Assembly: GCA_023213315.1 (NCBI GenBank)
Contig: JAKCPI010002639.1
Coordinates: 17,428 to 81,427 of the forward strand
DNA length: 64,000 nt
Origin: Euborellia annulipes
Lineage: Eukaryota; Arthropoda; Insecta; Dermaptera; Anisolabididae
Direction of reading: 5' to 3'
The notes beneath the pieces are model-generated. The model had not been told where the DNA came from and made no database searches. It saw only the letters and a program-made list of their open reading frames with translations. Both the position numbers and the translations under genes were made by a program. Shown one piece after another: positions 44,468 to 53,507 of the stretch; within the stretch, counting starts at the first letter, position 1; each line of letters starts with the position of its first letter.

Positions 44468-44534
44468 TATATATAAAAATCCTACCCCTAAATGGCCTCA
44501 GTAGTCGAAAAAGATTTAAAAAAATGTATATCTT

Positions 44535-44665
44535 GAATACTAATATATCGGTGGAAACTAAATATATGTCGACACAAAGAATTTGGTGTGATAAGCACAG
44601 AACACAACTTTCAATTACTGATGGTAAAAGATAGTTGTGTGCTGTGTTTTGCACCAGTTTTTTCA
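44535..44665 (+). repeat. R1 hairpin remnant before exon 2 of gene C
   Basis: TAATATATCGGTGGAAACTA, GTCGACACAAAGAAT and the AACTTTCAATTACTGATGG arms are present. The same insertion sits in the same place in gene E (63430-63556), so it predates the C/E duplication. Confidence 0.65.
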
Positions 44666-44709
44666 AATACTCTTCGTCTTCATACTTGTTTTTAATTATT
44701 CTTTTTCAG

Positions 44710-45005
44710 TTACCCTTCAAACATTCAACATCGGAAAGGGATTCGCCTGGCCGATGCTTGCGTCTTTATATTTCCAAACAAACCACACAAAAAGGCTAAT
44801 ATTCCCAGGAGAAATTGAAGAGATCGTGCCGGCCTTTAATCACTTACAGATTGCTGTTATTGTTTCCATCGCGTTACTTGTTGTTTCCGTTTATTTCCTC
44901 ATAGCTATTTTCGTTAATGTTAATCTATCTCCAAAATATAAAATATTTCTCATATCAATAAATGATTCGCTTTTTTGGCTGTTGTGTCTTGTGGGAGATC
45001 AGACG
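44710..45005 (+). CDS. Gene C exon 2 (TM1-3)
   Basis: It encodes GKGFAWPMLASLYFQTNHT, the NHT sequon, NLSPKYK and GDQT. It is nearly identical to exon 2 of E (IALLV against IGLLV is one of few differences), including the upstream 60 bases of intron. Confidence 0.85.
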
Positions 45006-45691
45006 GTAAATATGCATATTTAAATTAATTACAATTACAATTGAAAATAAAAGAGAAAATATTACCTTTTATGGAAATAAAGCCGTTTAAACGAAATAGA
45101 TCTCCTATCATTTAGCTTAATCAATATTCTAGAGCAATTTTCTTCTTCAAATGTTTTTTTTTTTTCATTATCAATCACTATAAATTTGCATAAAATAATG
45201 ACATCTTGTTTTCCAAAAAAGGATTATAATAAAAATGACTAGGAATTACCATTTATCGGAACATGGTTCGTATCGTAAATTTATCTGAAGATGGGTGGTA
45301 GTGATGCAAAAATTTTGAACAATACTTTATTTTTTATTTATTAAAAACGACTCAAAAGTTTTTTTTTTTTTTTTTTTTTTTTAGTTTAATTATTGAGATG
45401 TAAATTGTGGCTGTTTAATTATTGATAATTAATAATTGTTTCTATCCATATAAAGTGATTGAAATAATTGTTTTTTTTTCTTTTGTGGTTCCGCCATTTT
45501 TAATGTTTTTTCTGTTTTTATTTTTAATCCACCCAGTTGAAGGGGCGGCCGTTTTAAAATGCTGCCACAGGCACAATTTTTTTCTCCAGATTTCTTTTGA
45601 TTCTCGGTGGAGATAATATTTCTGGAAACCCTCTTTTTTTTACTTTTAAATAATACATTTATTTTTGTTATTATCAAATAATTTTTTTCAG
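45006..45691. other. Intron 2 of gene C
   Basis: It begins GTAAATATGCATATTTAAAT, as does intron 2 of E. A poly-T tract lies near 45359-45382. Frames at 45422 and 45429 are intron noise. Confidence 0.55.
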
Positions 45692-46113
45692 GCCATAATT
45701 TTTACGATTGCTCGTATGGTCTATGGAATTTCATACTCAAATTTACTCCATGTTCCTCTCTACATTGAAGAGATAACAGAAGCAGAAATCCGCGGTGCAT
45801 TAGTTTGTCTTGTCGATTGTTTAGTTAACGCCGGAGTCATGATCGGATTCATTATTGGCTCGAATGCTTTGTTCGCAAACTCTCTTTGGATTAATTTAGC
45901 CATTTCTGTAGCGAGCTTGGTCACTGTTTTGTTCCTACCAGAATCTCCAGTCTGGTTAATGGCGCAAAACAAACGAATCGAAGCAAGGGAGAATCTCAAA
46001 CGGTTACGTAATAAGGATCATGATTTTGAGAATGAACTTAATAATATCGAATTAATTATCAATAAAAAAGTATATAGTATAAAAGAATCAATTCAGGAAT
46101 TACGAAACAAAAG
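45692..46113 (+). CDS. Gene C exon 3 (TM4-6)
   Basis: It encodes IARMVYGISYSNLL, EEITEAEIRGAL, DCLVNAGVMIGF and PESPVWLMAQ. It is 422 bp, one codon shorter than the equivalents in B and D, with the change in the charged loop just before KESIQELRNK. Confidence 0.86.
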
Positions 46114-46158
46114 GTAAACAAAACTAATTATTTCTAGAGACTGTTCTCTAAGCTCTAA

Positions 46159-46501
46159 AGAGGCCTATACACGAGCAACAAAAAATGCACATTGCCGGGC
46201 AATGTTTTGAGAAACATTCCTCGGCAATATTTTTGGGCAATGTGTTACTGAAATATTCCAGAGCAATGTATAGTCAAATGTCTCGGCAGTGTTTTAACAA
46301 CAGTGTTGCCCGGCAATATTGCTGACTCAGTCAGCGATATGAAAAAAACTAGTAGCAATGAGGGCCATATTGCCGGCATCGCGGATATTGCCGAGCCATA
46401 CGAACATACTCCTGGGAATACTGCTCAATATTGAGTAATGTTGCCAGCCATCATTGCTGGCCACCCATTGTCGTAAAAATATTGGTCGTGTACAGGCCTC
46501 T
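46159..46501. mobile_element. 343-bp MITE in intron 3 of gene C
   Basis: TAA flanks both ends (46156-46158 and 46502-46504). Ends are AGAGGCCTATACACGA and, inverted, AGAGGCCTGTACACGA. The 3-bp duplication suits PIF/Harbinger. The body repeats GGCAATATT and CAATGTTTT, distantly like the AATATTGC MITEs. Introns 3 of B and D lack it. Confidence 0.7.
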
Positions 46502-47072
46502 TAATATTAATATAAATAAACATAAAGGCTCTAGTTGTGATGTGTTTTTCATGAATAATATACATGTAGTTTTAATTAAAATGCCATTTAATTTATATCC
46601 TCTAGCTGATGTTTCAGTCCCACCATCTGAGCCACAGGAAAGTCATTATTTGAGTGTAAAAGAATATTTATGAGAATAATAATAATTGAAAATGGAAAAA
46701 GATGGAGATCAAAAAATTCCTTTTTATTATACTCTGTGCCTACGACATAAACGTAATCTACTTGCCAAATTACTTAAAGTTTCTAAGTGCTATAGTTTAG
46801 GCCCTGTGTTCAGGTCATAATCAATTAGTCAATCCGCATGTCACCTTGCCTTTTTATACATATAGATAACAAATGAACTTGCCAGTAAATTTTCCTACAT
46901 TTGTTTTTTCTGTGGAAAATTTTCTTTATTGTTTTTTTTTTTGCTACTGTTTTCGACTGTAGTTTAATAGTTATATTCAGGTGCATCATTGAAAAATATC
47001 ATACACTTAATCCCTCGTCCCATTCCTCTATGTTACTATTAAAAGTTAATATCTATATTAATATTGTTTTAG

Positions 47073-47218
47073 ATCGAGCCGCAAATCGTTTATGATAATA
47101 CTAACATTATTTATAATAATAATAAGTTCAGGAATAGGAATAATTCAGAATTATTCCACTGAAATATTAAGAAAAGCTGGATCGTCGTTTTCCGAATTTG
47201 ATACTATTATTGTCACAG
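47073..47218 (+). CDS. Gene C exon 4 (TM7)
   Basis: The acceptor is TTGTTTTAG. It encodes ISSGIGIIQNYSTEILRKAG and is 146 bp with split codons at both ends. It lies 959 bp from exon 3, against 125-126 bp in B and D. Confidence 0.84.
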
Positions 47219-47479
47219 GTAATTTCTAAAGCGTTTCCTAACTTTCGTCTCTCGACCCCATCCGTGTTCCAAAATTATTCTGCATAAATAATTAAATGAA
47301 TATTTAGAAACTCTGGCTAAGTCAGTCTCTCAGTTTGAACACCTTTGTTGTATAATAATAAATTATACTGTATCTATTTTAAATTTTTCGTCATTTTTCT
47401 ATAACACTGGTCCACAAAATTTTTTTTTTTTTTTTAACTCAAAATATTATAGTAGACCTATTCATTTTTTTATATACTC

Positions 47480-47610
47480 AAAAAATCTGTCGTGACTGGT
47501 CACTCAACATACAACTTTCTTTTACCTCCGGCAATTGAAAGTTGTGTTCTGTGCTTTCAAAACAGATGTTTTGTGTGGACAATAATTTAGTTTCCGGCAG
47601 TACAATTTTT
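47480..47610 (-). repeat. R1 hairpin, reverse copy, intron 4 of gene C
   Basis: AAATCTGTCGTGACTGGTC, TTTACCTCCGGCAATTGAAAG and ACAGATGTTTTGTGTGGAC are a mutated version of the hairpin, with several stem pairs lost. Confidence 0.5.
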
Positions 47611-47756
47611 TTTAAGTCATTGAGGCCATAGGGCTTTATAGACACAGTGTTGTCCCTAATAACGAAAAAATGGCGGATGTAACAAGACGAATTCGCTCTT
47701 TTGAATCACTCTATAATGAAAAAATATATTCATTGTAATTTCTGAATTTGTTCTAG

Positions 47757-48268
47757 GAGTTCTCTGCCTGTTGGGATCCATTTGCGCTTGCCTTTTCTCC
47801 GATAAATTCGGCCGCCGTCCACTTTTGCTAACCTCCAACACGATGGTCATCATATGCCTCGGTCTTTTGGCCCTTTATACCTCTGAATTGGTTGATATCA
47901 ATCTAATCCCAAAAATTGCAATTCCTACTCATGTCTTTGCAATGAATGTGGGTTTAGGTCCGATACCTTATGTTATGATGTCTGAATTGTTACCACCACC
48001 AATACGTCAGTTCGGGTCTAATATTAGTTTCTTCGTTTCATGCGGACTCTGCTTTCTTGTTTTACTTACATTTCCATCATTAATTCAGGCAATTGGATTG
48101 TCCTTATCCTTAACACTTTATACGGTATTAAGTATATGTAGTTTTATATTTATATGGTTTTTTGTACCGGAAACTAAAAAGATACCACGTCATTTAATGG
48201 AAAAAACAATCTACAAGAAATATTTCGAATCACCTAAAGAAACAACGAGATTAGATTCTAAGGAATGA
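47757..48268 (+). CDS. Gene C exon 5 (TM8-12)
   Basis: The acceptor is TTGTTCTAG. It encodes VLCLLGSICACLFSDKFGRR, GLGPIPYVMMSELLPPPIR, FVPETKKIPRHLMEKT and the tail KKYFESPKETTRLDSKE. The C-terminal tail and 3' flank resemble D more than B. Confidence 0.87.
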
Positions 48269-48569
48269 GAATCCTTTAAAACAAGTTGTAGGTACCCCTA
48301 TATTTAGGTTGTTTTCGCACTGGAAAAAAGGCGTTGAAAGGAATCTGAATGGAATCAGAAATCTATTGTATACGATATTTGGAAAAAAAATGTGTATATT
48401 CTATAATTTAATTTTAATAAAAAAAACAAACTTTTTTTTAATCTGCTGTTTTTATTTCATTTTTTACTAAAATAGAAAACAAACTAGAGTATTTTTTATT
48501 TGAGAGGATAACACATAACACAGGGGCTCCCACTTGTGGGGAGCTGTGACTGGTTTCCTAAGGAGTGCA

Positions 48570-48712
48570 AGAATAAAGTTTACTTCAAACAATTTTGAGA
48601 ACAAAATGAGAATATACATTTTAATGCTCTTGAAGAGTATCTAAAAAATAATTGATTTTTGAATTTTAAACAAAATCGTTAGAGCCAATTTTGAGAAAAT
48701 CGAAAATTGGGG
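48570..48712 (-). repeat. R1 fragment
   Basis: AATGAGAATATACATTTTAA, TCTAAAAAATAATTGATTTT and TTGAGAAAATCGAAAA are in reverse R1 order. The rest is missing. Confidence 0.5.
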
Positions 48713-48815
48713 AGAGGGGGCGGCCCCAATTTTTTTAAATTTTTCCCTTTTTGCCGCCCTCCCCAGGTTGCCGCCCTAGGCGGCCGCCTAGTTTGCCTAG
48801 TGGACGCGCCGCCAC
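48700..48815. repeat. hAT-like end remnant
   Basis: A G/C-rich stretch ends GGACGCGCCGCCACTG, inverted CAGTGGCGGCGCGTCC, a hAT-type end. The other end is not found. Confidence 0.45.
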
Positions 48816-48825
48816 TGGTGGGATG

Positions 48826-49365
48826 TATAGAGGTTAATTATGGGCAGGAGCAGCCAATAGACTCTGTTTGCAGGTTCAATCACCGGTAGATATATCACTC
48901 ACCAGTGGAACCATCGTAAAATATCTTTGATTTGGAATATACATGTGTAACATTTTTATGACGAAACAACACTGTATATGCCAAAGATAACACTGTCTAA
49001 CTCTGTGCAATTGTATTTCATTAAACGACGTTGAACCTTATGCTCCGCCCAGCACGTATCTAATTGGCCTACCTGAACCCCCACCCAACCAATAACTCAA
49101 CCCTTGCCCGACCACAGATAAAAATTGTCAGTCATTTGTAAACTTCTGAAGATGATACACATGGTGTCGAAATACGTATAAAGTTAATAAAATGAATTGA
49201 AACAAATAACCTTGAGTACAATTTATATTACCTACCTAATTGTATTTCAATCTAAGGACTGAAGATGGTTCTTTAATAAAAGGAACCGAAACGTCTCCGG
49301 TGATTGAACCTCCATACTGATTCTATTTATTGGCTGCTCCTGCCCATAACTATCCATCTATAAAA
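48826..49365. repeat. Inverted repeat with two hammerhead-like motifs
   Basis: GTATAGAGGTTAATTATGGG..GGAGCAGCCAATAGA and its inverse (49305-49362) bracket about 400 bp. Inside, CTGAAGA (49146-49152) is followed by a GATAC/GTGTC hairpin and GAAA. CTGAAGA (49259-49265) is followed by a GGTTC/GAACC hairpin and GAAACGTC (49288-49295). The second is the best hammerhead-like match in the window. Confidence 0.6.
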
Positions 49366-49369
49366 AGGA

Positions 49370-49985
49370 AATACTTGGCCGTGTTGACATCGTATATGCA
49401 AATATTGTATTTTTATATAATTTTGTATATGTTTATATTAGGGTCCGACCGAAACAAGATTTTCAGCCGAAACCGAAACCGAATATTCGGCCACAACCTT
49501 AGTTTCGGCCGAAACCGTAACCGAAACCGAAACCGAAACCGAAACTTGTATTTCCTATAAAAAAATTTATATATTTTTTTTTTTGAAATTTTTTTCCACT
49601 CCGTGAAAATCATTTTACCTTTTTTTTAGGGAGACAAAAATTTTTTTCTCCTTCAAGTGCAAATCATTTGACCTTTTTTTTTTAAGACTCAAGTTTCGGC
49701 CGGCCGAAAGTTTCGGCTACTTTTTGGCCGAAACCATGATTTTTGGCCGAAACTGGCCGAAACCGTAACCGAAACCGAATATTCGGTCGGTTCCTAGTTT
49801 ATATATAACAACTCTATCTGCATCTCAATGGTGTACACCTTGAAATCGCCAATAATCTCTTAAGAACTGATGATGGATTCATTTAATTAAAGCCGAAACG
49901 TCTTCTGAATGGAGATTTTTATTCGGCAGAGGCTCTCCTTTTGGCTGACATCCTCTCTTCCTGTCTATCATTCTAATCGTTGAAC
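49370..49985 (+). repeat. Dispersed repeat R2, interrupted by a hAT element
   Basis: It matches 22970-23470 outside the insertion. At 49869-49903 it reads CTGATGATGGATTC ... AAAGCCGAAACGTC, with the canonical CUGAUGA core of hammerheads but a weak stem II. Confidence 0.6.
49439..49796. mobile_element. hAT element, TAGGGTCCGACCG ends, CCGAAA-rich
   Basis: GTTTATAT is duplicated at 49431-49438 and 49797-49804. The left end is TAGGGTCCGACCGAAA and the right, inverted, TAGGAACCGACCG. The interior carries (CCGAAA)n in both orientations, so the RN-repeat open frames there are by-products. Length is 358 bp. Confidence 0.82.
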
Positions 49986-49989
49986 AGCC

Positions 49990-50235
49990 ACTTCTCTTAT
50001 TCATCAGTAAAGTACTAGTACTTTTTAGCCGATTTTGATTAAAAGCTTATTTTCATGCCTCAGGTGGGTGCCTAACTTAAATATAATATTTTAGCTTTCT
50101 AGCTTAATTCCTTCATGCTTTAAATTGAATACATACCCTCGGACAGACCATGTTGCAAAAACAACTTTTTTCGATTCAGGGTACCTAAACATGTCATCAA
50201 AATCTCGACATCGAATTTTTCACATAAATCCAATA

Positions 50236-50255
<20 letters not shown>
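49990..50255 (-). repeat. R1 fragment leading into a microsatellite
   Basis: AGTAAAGTACTAGTACTTTT, GACCATGTTGCAAAAACAAC and TCGACATCGAATTTTTCACA follow reverse R1 order. The terminal CT/TA inverted repeat has expanded into the tract at 50239-50328. Confidence 0.6.

Positions 50256-50328
<73 letters not shown>
50239..50328. repeat. (CT)n(AT)n microsatellite
   Basis: About 20 CT units are followed by about 24 TA units. It grew from the R1 terminal motif CTCTCTATATAT. It separates R1 from the retroelement fragment and probably marks its truncation point. Confidence 0.85.
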
Positions 50329-50329
<1 letters not shown>

Positions 50330-50613
50330 CAAAAACAATAGAACCAATAAACAACTTCCACTCCCGTATCACAAGAGAAGCCATAGAAATTTACAAAAGG
50401 CCTGAATGTCTAAACAAAAGAGACGACGCCCTCAATTTCCCAACAACATGGAAAACACTTATTCCTAAACTCCAAACCAAGGCTCACACAAATACAAAGA
50501 CTTCACACACTCCAAAACTGTCCCGAAACAACAATATCACGTCCCCAAAACAAACACAAACAATCACAAACAAACGTAACATATCCAACAGCAAATCCAT
50601 CTCAACAAACCAA

Positions 50614-50787
50614 GCCACGCCCCCAGACCAGGCCCAGCCAACCAGAGACAGCCACGTCACTCCCAAAGCCACGCCCCCAGACCAAGCCCAGCCAACCAGA
50701 GACAGGCACGTCACTCCCAAAGCCACGCCCCCAGACCAGGCCCAGCCAATCAGAGACAGCCACGTGACTCCCAAAGCCACGCCCACA
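50614..50787 (+). repeat. 54-bp tandem repeat with promoter-like boxes
   Basis: Units start at 50614, 50668, 50722 and 50776 (partial). Each has CCACGCCC (GC or CACCC box) and AGCCAACCAGA or, in the third, AGCCAATCAGA (CCAAT box); CACGTCAC (CRE-like) or CACGTGAC (E box) closes each. Directly upstream of a TATA box, they look like an upstream activating array. Confidence 0.75.
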
Positions 50788-50801
50788 TGCCCGGCAACAG
50801 G

Positions 50802-50836
50802 TATAAAAGGACCTGCACCTCCGGCTCGCAGTCAGT
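50802..50836 (+). promoter_or_regulatory. TATA box plus arthropod initiator
   Basis: TATAAAAG (50802-50809) is followed by TCAGT (50832-50836). The A of TCAGT lies 32 bases after the first T of the TATA box, the standard distance for arthropod RNA polymerase II promoters. It would transcribe rightward into the WGVGRLRP repeats and the hammerhead-like hairpin at 51229. This suits a promoter inside a Penelope-like terminal repeat. Confidence 0.65.
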
Positions 50837-50844
50837 TACTCTCG

Positions 50845-51200
50845 GCCTGGGGAGTAGGCAGGTTGAGACCCCGGGAACCAAGAGCTAACACCCCGACTTG
50901 GGGAGTAGGCAGATTGAGGCCCCAAAGTCAACCCAAACCAAACACAAACCCGATTACACAGAACCAACCACTGTCCATTCCTCAGAGACAAACCCAGACC
51001 TCTGAGGCATCCACCAAACACACCACCAACACACCGACTTGGGGAGTAGGCAGATTGAGGCCCCGTAGTCAACCTAAACCGAACACAATTACACACACCC
51101 AACCTTCCTCCAGTTCTCAGAGACCAATCCACGCCTCTGAGTCATCCACCAAATTGACCTGGGGACCAGGAAGACTGCGACCCCGTAAACAACCCCCCTC
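50845..51200 (+). repeat. GGGGAGTAGGCAG tandem repeat
   Basis: GGGGAGTAGGCAG with TTGAG.CCCC recurs at about 50850, 50898 and 51040, with a diverged GGGGACCAGG copy near 51161. The two clearest long units are 141 bp apart and the last about 120 bp, all multiples of three. The same repeat appears in each arm of the palindrome at 51364. Confidence 0.65.
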
Positions 51201-51228
51201 CACCATTACCTCCTAACTTCCTTCTCTC

Positions 51229-51337
51229 TTGAAAATGGCTCCAAAAGGAGAGCCGAAACGTCGAGTAAATCTCAGCACCCCACGCGACTTAACCCGAGAA
51301 AACTTGTCTTCGCATATATATATATATATATATATTC
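51229..51337 (+). repeat. Hammerhead-like hairpin and (AT)n end of the retroelement
   Basis: TTGAAAATGGCTCCAAAAGG then AGAGCCGAAACGTCGAG gives a GGCTC/GAGCC hairpin directly before GAAACGTC. The upstream TTGAAAA departs from CTGANGA at two positions. Then come ACCCGAGAAAACTTGTCTTC and an AT tract. Confidence 0.55.
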
Positions 51338-51363
51338 TGGAAGGTTTCCGCGACCTGGATGTA

Positions 51364-52499
51364 TGCGAAAATAAGTTTTCTCGGGTTGTGTCGCGTGCGA
51401 TGTTGAGATTTACTCGACGTTTCGGCTCTCCTTTGGAGCCATTTTCAAGAGTATGGAATTAGGAGGGAATTGTTGGGGTGGTTTGTTTACGGGGTCGCAG
51501 TCTTGCTGGTCCCCAGGTCGATTTGGATGCCTCAGAGGCTTGGTTTGGTCTCTGAGAGCAGGAGGAAGGTTGAGTGTGTAATTGCGTTTGTGTTCGGTTT
51601 GGGTTGACTACGGGGCCTCAGTCTGCCTCCCCAAGTCGATGTGTTATTGGTTTGGTTAGTGGATGTGTTAGGAGATTGGGTTTGTTTCTGAGATTTGGAT
51701 TGGGTGTGTGTATGTGTGATCGTGTCTGTGTTTTATTTAGGTTGACTTTGGGGCCTCAATCTGCCTACTCCCCCAGTCGATGTATTGCCGGATGTTTCCG
51801 AGGCTTGTGTTTGTCTTTGAGATGTGTTGGGTTGTGTGGTGGCGGTTTGCGTGTTGATGGTCGAAGTGATTTGTGTTTTGGTTTGTCTTACTGCTGTGGC
51901 GCTCGAGGTCTTGAATGCTCGCTGGCTAGCTGACGACTGAGAGCATTCAAGACCTCGAGCGCCACAGCAGTAAGACAAACCAAAACACAAATCACTTCGA
52001 CCATCAACACGCAAACCGCCACCACACAACCCAACACATCTCAAAGACAAACACAAGCCTCGGAAACATCCGGCAATACATCGACTGGGGGAGTAGGCAG
52101 ATTGAGGCCCCAAAGTCAACCTAAATAAAACACAGACACGATCACACATACACACACCCAATCCAAATCTCAGAAACAAACCCAATCTCCTAACACATCC
52201 ACTAACCAAACCAATAACACATCGACTTGGGGAGGCAGACTGAGGCCCCGTAGTCAACCCAAACCGAACACAAACGCAATTACACACACTCAACCTTCCT
52301 CCTGCTCTCAGAGACCAAACCAAGCCTCTGAGGCATCCAAATCGACCTGGGGACCAGCAAGACTGCGACCCCGTAAACAAACCACCCCAACAATTCCCTC
52401 CTAATTCCATACTCTTGAAAATGGCTCCAAAAGGAGAGCCGAAACGTCGAGTAAATCTCAACATCACACGCGACACAACCCGAGAAAACTTATCTTCAT
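51364..52499. repeat. 1.14-kb near-perfect palindrome
   Basis: Arms 51364-51920 and 51941-52499 (about 557 bp each) are almost identical, with a 20-nt spacer (51921-51940). Each arm contains three GGGGAGTAGGCAG-type repeats and the GGCTC/GAGCC-GAAACGTC hairpin, so it is an inverted pair of the retroelement terminal region next to the direct copy at 50.3-51.3 kb. Long frames on both strands are by-products of low stop content. Confidence 0.8.
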
Positions 52500-52524
52500 A
52501 TATATATATATATAGGGGGGAGGG

Positions 52525-53075
52525 AAGGGCTCGCTGGTGTAGTGAGCTAGCGTGTCGGCTTCTACAAAGAAGATCCCTGTTCAAACCCTGGGCGGGAGGG
52601 ATTTTTCATTAAATAAAAATATTTATTTAATGCAAACAAATCCTCAAGCAGGAACTGGATTGGAATATTGGATCTTCCCACAATAGCCTCCAGGCAACTC
52701 TACGGGGAGAGGGAGTTGCTGTGACATCCCGTCCTGTGGAAGGGACGTAAAGAAGGTTCCCTCTCAGTGATGCATTCTTCGAAAGGAGTAGGCTACACGC
52801 CGGTGCTGAGGGAGTCCCTCCTCAACTAGGACATCCTCCAGAGCATAGAAGAGGTTGGATATAAGGAGCCGGTTGGAAGCAGAAATAAGGATTAGTTCAC
52901 TAGCTAGTGACGAAAGCAGGAGGAGGAGTTAGAGATAGGAAATGATGTAAGTTCACGGGGTGCCGGTAGATGGCTATGGCCAGAGGTCCGTTGGATTTGA
53001 GGTGTGTGTCTTCGTACACGAAAGCACCTCGGGTAAATAAACGGGGATCCCGATAGGAATTTCAAATAATAACTT
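52525..53075 (+). repeat. Long tRNA-derived SINE, family 5, full copy
   Basis: The head has an A-box-like TGGTGTAGTGAGCTAGCG and a B-box-like GTTCAAACCC, followed by GATTTTTCATTAAATAAA. The 480-bp body (GTTGCTGTGACATCCCGTCC, AAGGAGTAGGCTACACG, GGGGTGCCGGTAGATGGC) ends AATTTCAAATAATAA. At about 550 bp it is long for a SINE. No coding frame is present. Confidence 0.75.
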
Positions 53076-53199
53076 AGGTAAGAGAAAGTAAAAAGGACCT
53101 CCGCCAACTGGTCCGAGCCATTGGAAGGCGAGTCCAAGGTGGCAGAGCGGGGGCGGAGTTAGTTTATCTAATAGATTATAAATTTTTTAAATAAAAGAA

Positions 53200-53458
53200 C
53201 AGAAAGAACACACTCAATCATTAAAATTTATTATGATTTTCCAAAATAATCTTAAAGCAATAAATCCCTAATAATTTTTAATACCATTTTTTAATTAACA
53301 CATATATTATAAGTTACTTTACTGAAAGTATATAAATAAATTTAATTAAAAAAAAAATCATTATGAAGAGAACGTTTTAGGATAGTGAGTTTCTTAATTT
53401 TTTTTTTTTTTTTTTTTTTAGGTGTGTTCATCAAGAAAGAAAGGAACCTATAAAAAAG
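53200..53458 (+). promoter_or_regulatory. Upstream region of gene D
   Basis: CACTCAATCATT.AAATTTAT and ACATATATTATAAG blocks match the region before B. A long poly-T ending in TTTAG|GTGTGTTC at about 53421 looks like a 3' splice acceptor, so a non-coding first exon with a leader intron is possible. Confidence 0.35.
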
Positions 53459-53507
53459 ATGGAAAAATTCGAAAAATATTGGAAACAAACTCTTTATACT
53501 TTTATTG
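53459..53507 (+). CDS. Gene D exon 1
   Basis: It encodes MEKFEKYWKQTLYTFI and ends ATTG|GTAAAT. The start is set by the single ATG in register with the other copies. Confidence 0.75.

Larger units (their letters stand above)
42365..48268 (+). pseudogene. MFS transporter-like gene C, stop in exon 1
   Basis: Exons at 42365-42416, 44710-45005, 45692-46113, 47073-47218 and 47757-48268 would give 475 residues, but codon 8 is TAG (42386-42388) where B, D and E have TAT (Tyr). No later in-frame ATG remains in exon 1, and the next possible one in exon 2 lies within TM1. Exons 2-5 are open with good splice sites and motifs (PESPVWL, SDKFGRRPLLL, GLGPIPY, FVPETKKIP). So either C has died very recently, or another first exon or a polymorphic allele rescues it. 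Exon 3 is one codon shorter than in B and D (NNKKEY to NKKVY region). AATAAA near 48416 could serve as poly-A signal. Sequencing error at one base is the main alternative. Confidence 0.6.
50332..51216 (+). pseudogene. Retroelement ORF 3' end, probable GIY-YIG endonuclease tail
   Basis: The frame after the microsatellite encodes SRITREAIEIYKRPECLNKR and, further on, NFPTTWKTLIPK. The spacing R-x-x-REAxEIxKxP-x3-N-x-x-D-x8-W is as I recall for the end of GIY-YIG endonuclease domains in Penelope-like elements, and no reverse transcriptase is left upstream. The frame then stays open for about 250 codons through two tandem repeats: an 18-residue unit (TPPDQAQPTRDSHVTPKA) three times, then WGVGRLRP at about 47- and 40-residue spacing four times. 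Whether this basic, proline-rich tail is translated is unknown. The start codon is missing; the listed start is only where element sequence begins. Confidence 0.45.

Noticed and set aside
49330..49613. Arg-Asn and Phe-Arg repeat frames
   Set aside because: They are produced by (CCGAAA)n and its complement inside the hAT element at 49439-49796.
50484..51132. Reverse frames of 100 and 98 codons
   Set aside because: They are antisense shadows of the tandem-repeat frame at 50332-51216, with repeat-driven Gly/Val/Trp composition.
51574..52584. Long Cys/Arg/Ser-rich frames of 119 and 283 codons
   Set aside because: They lie on opposite strands of one palindrome and read the same sequence, so they are mirror by-products of low stop density.
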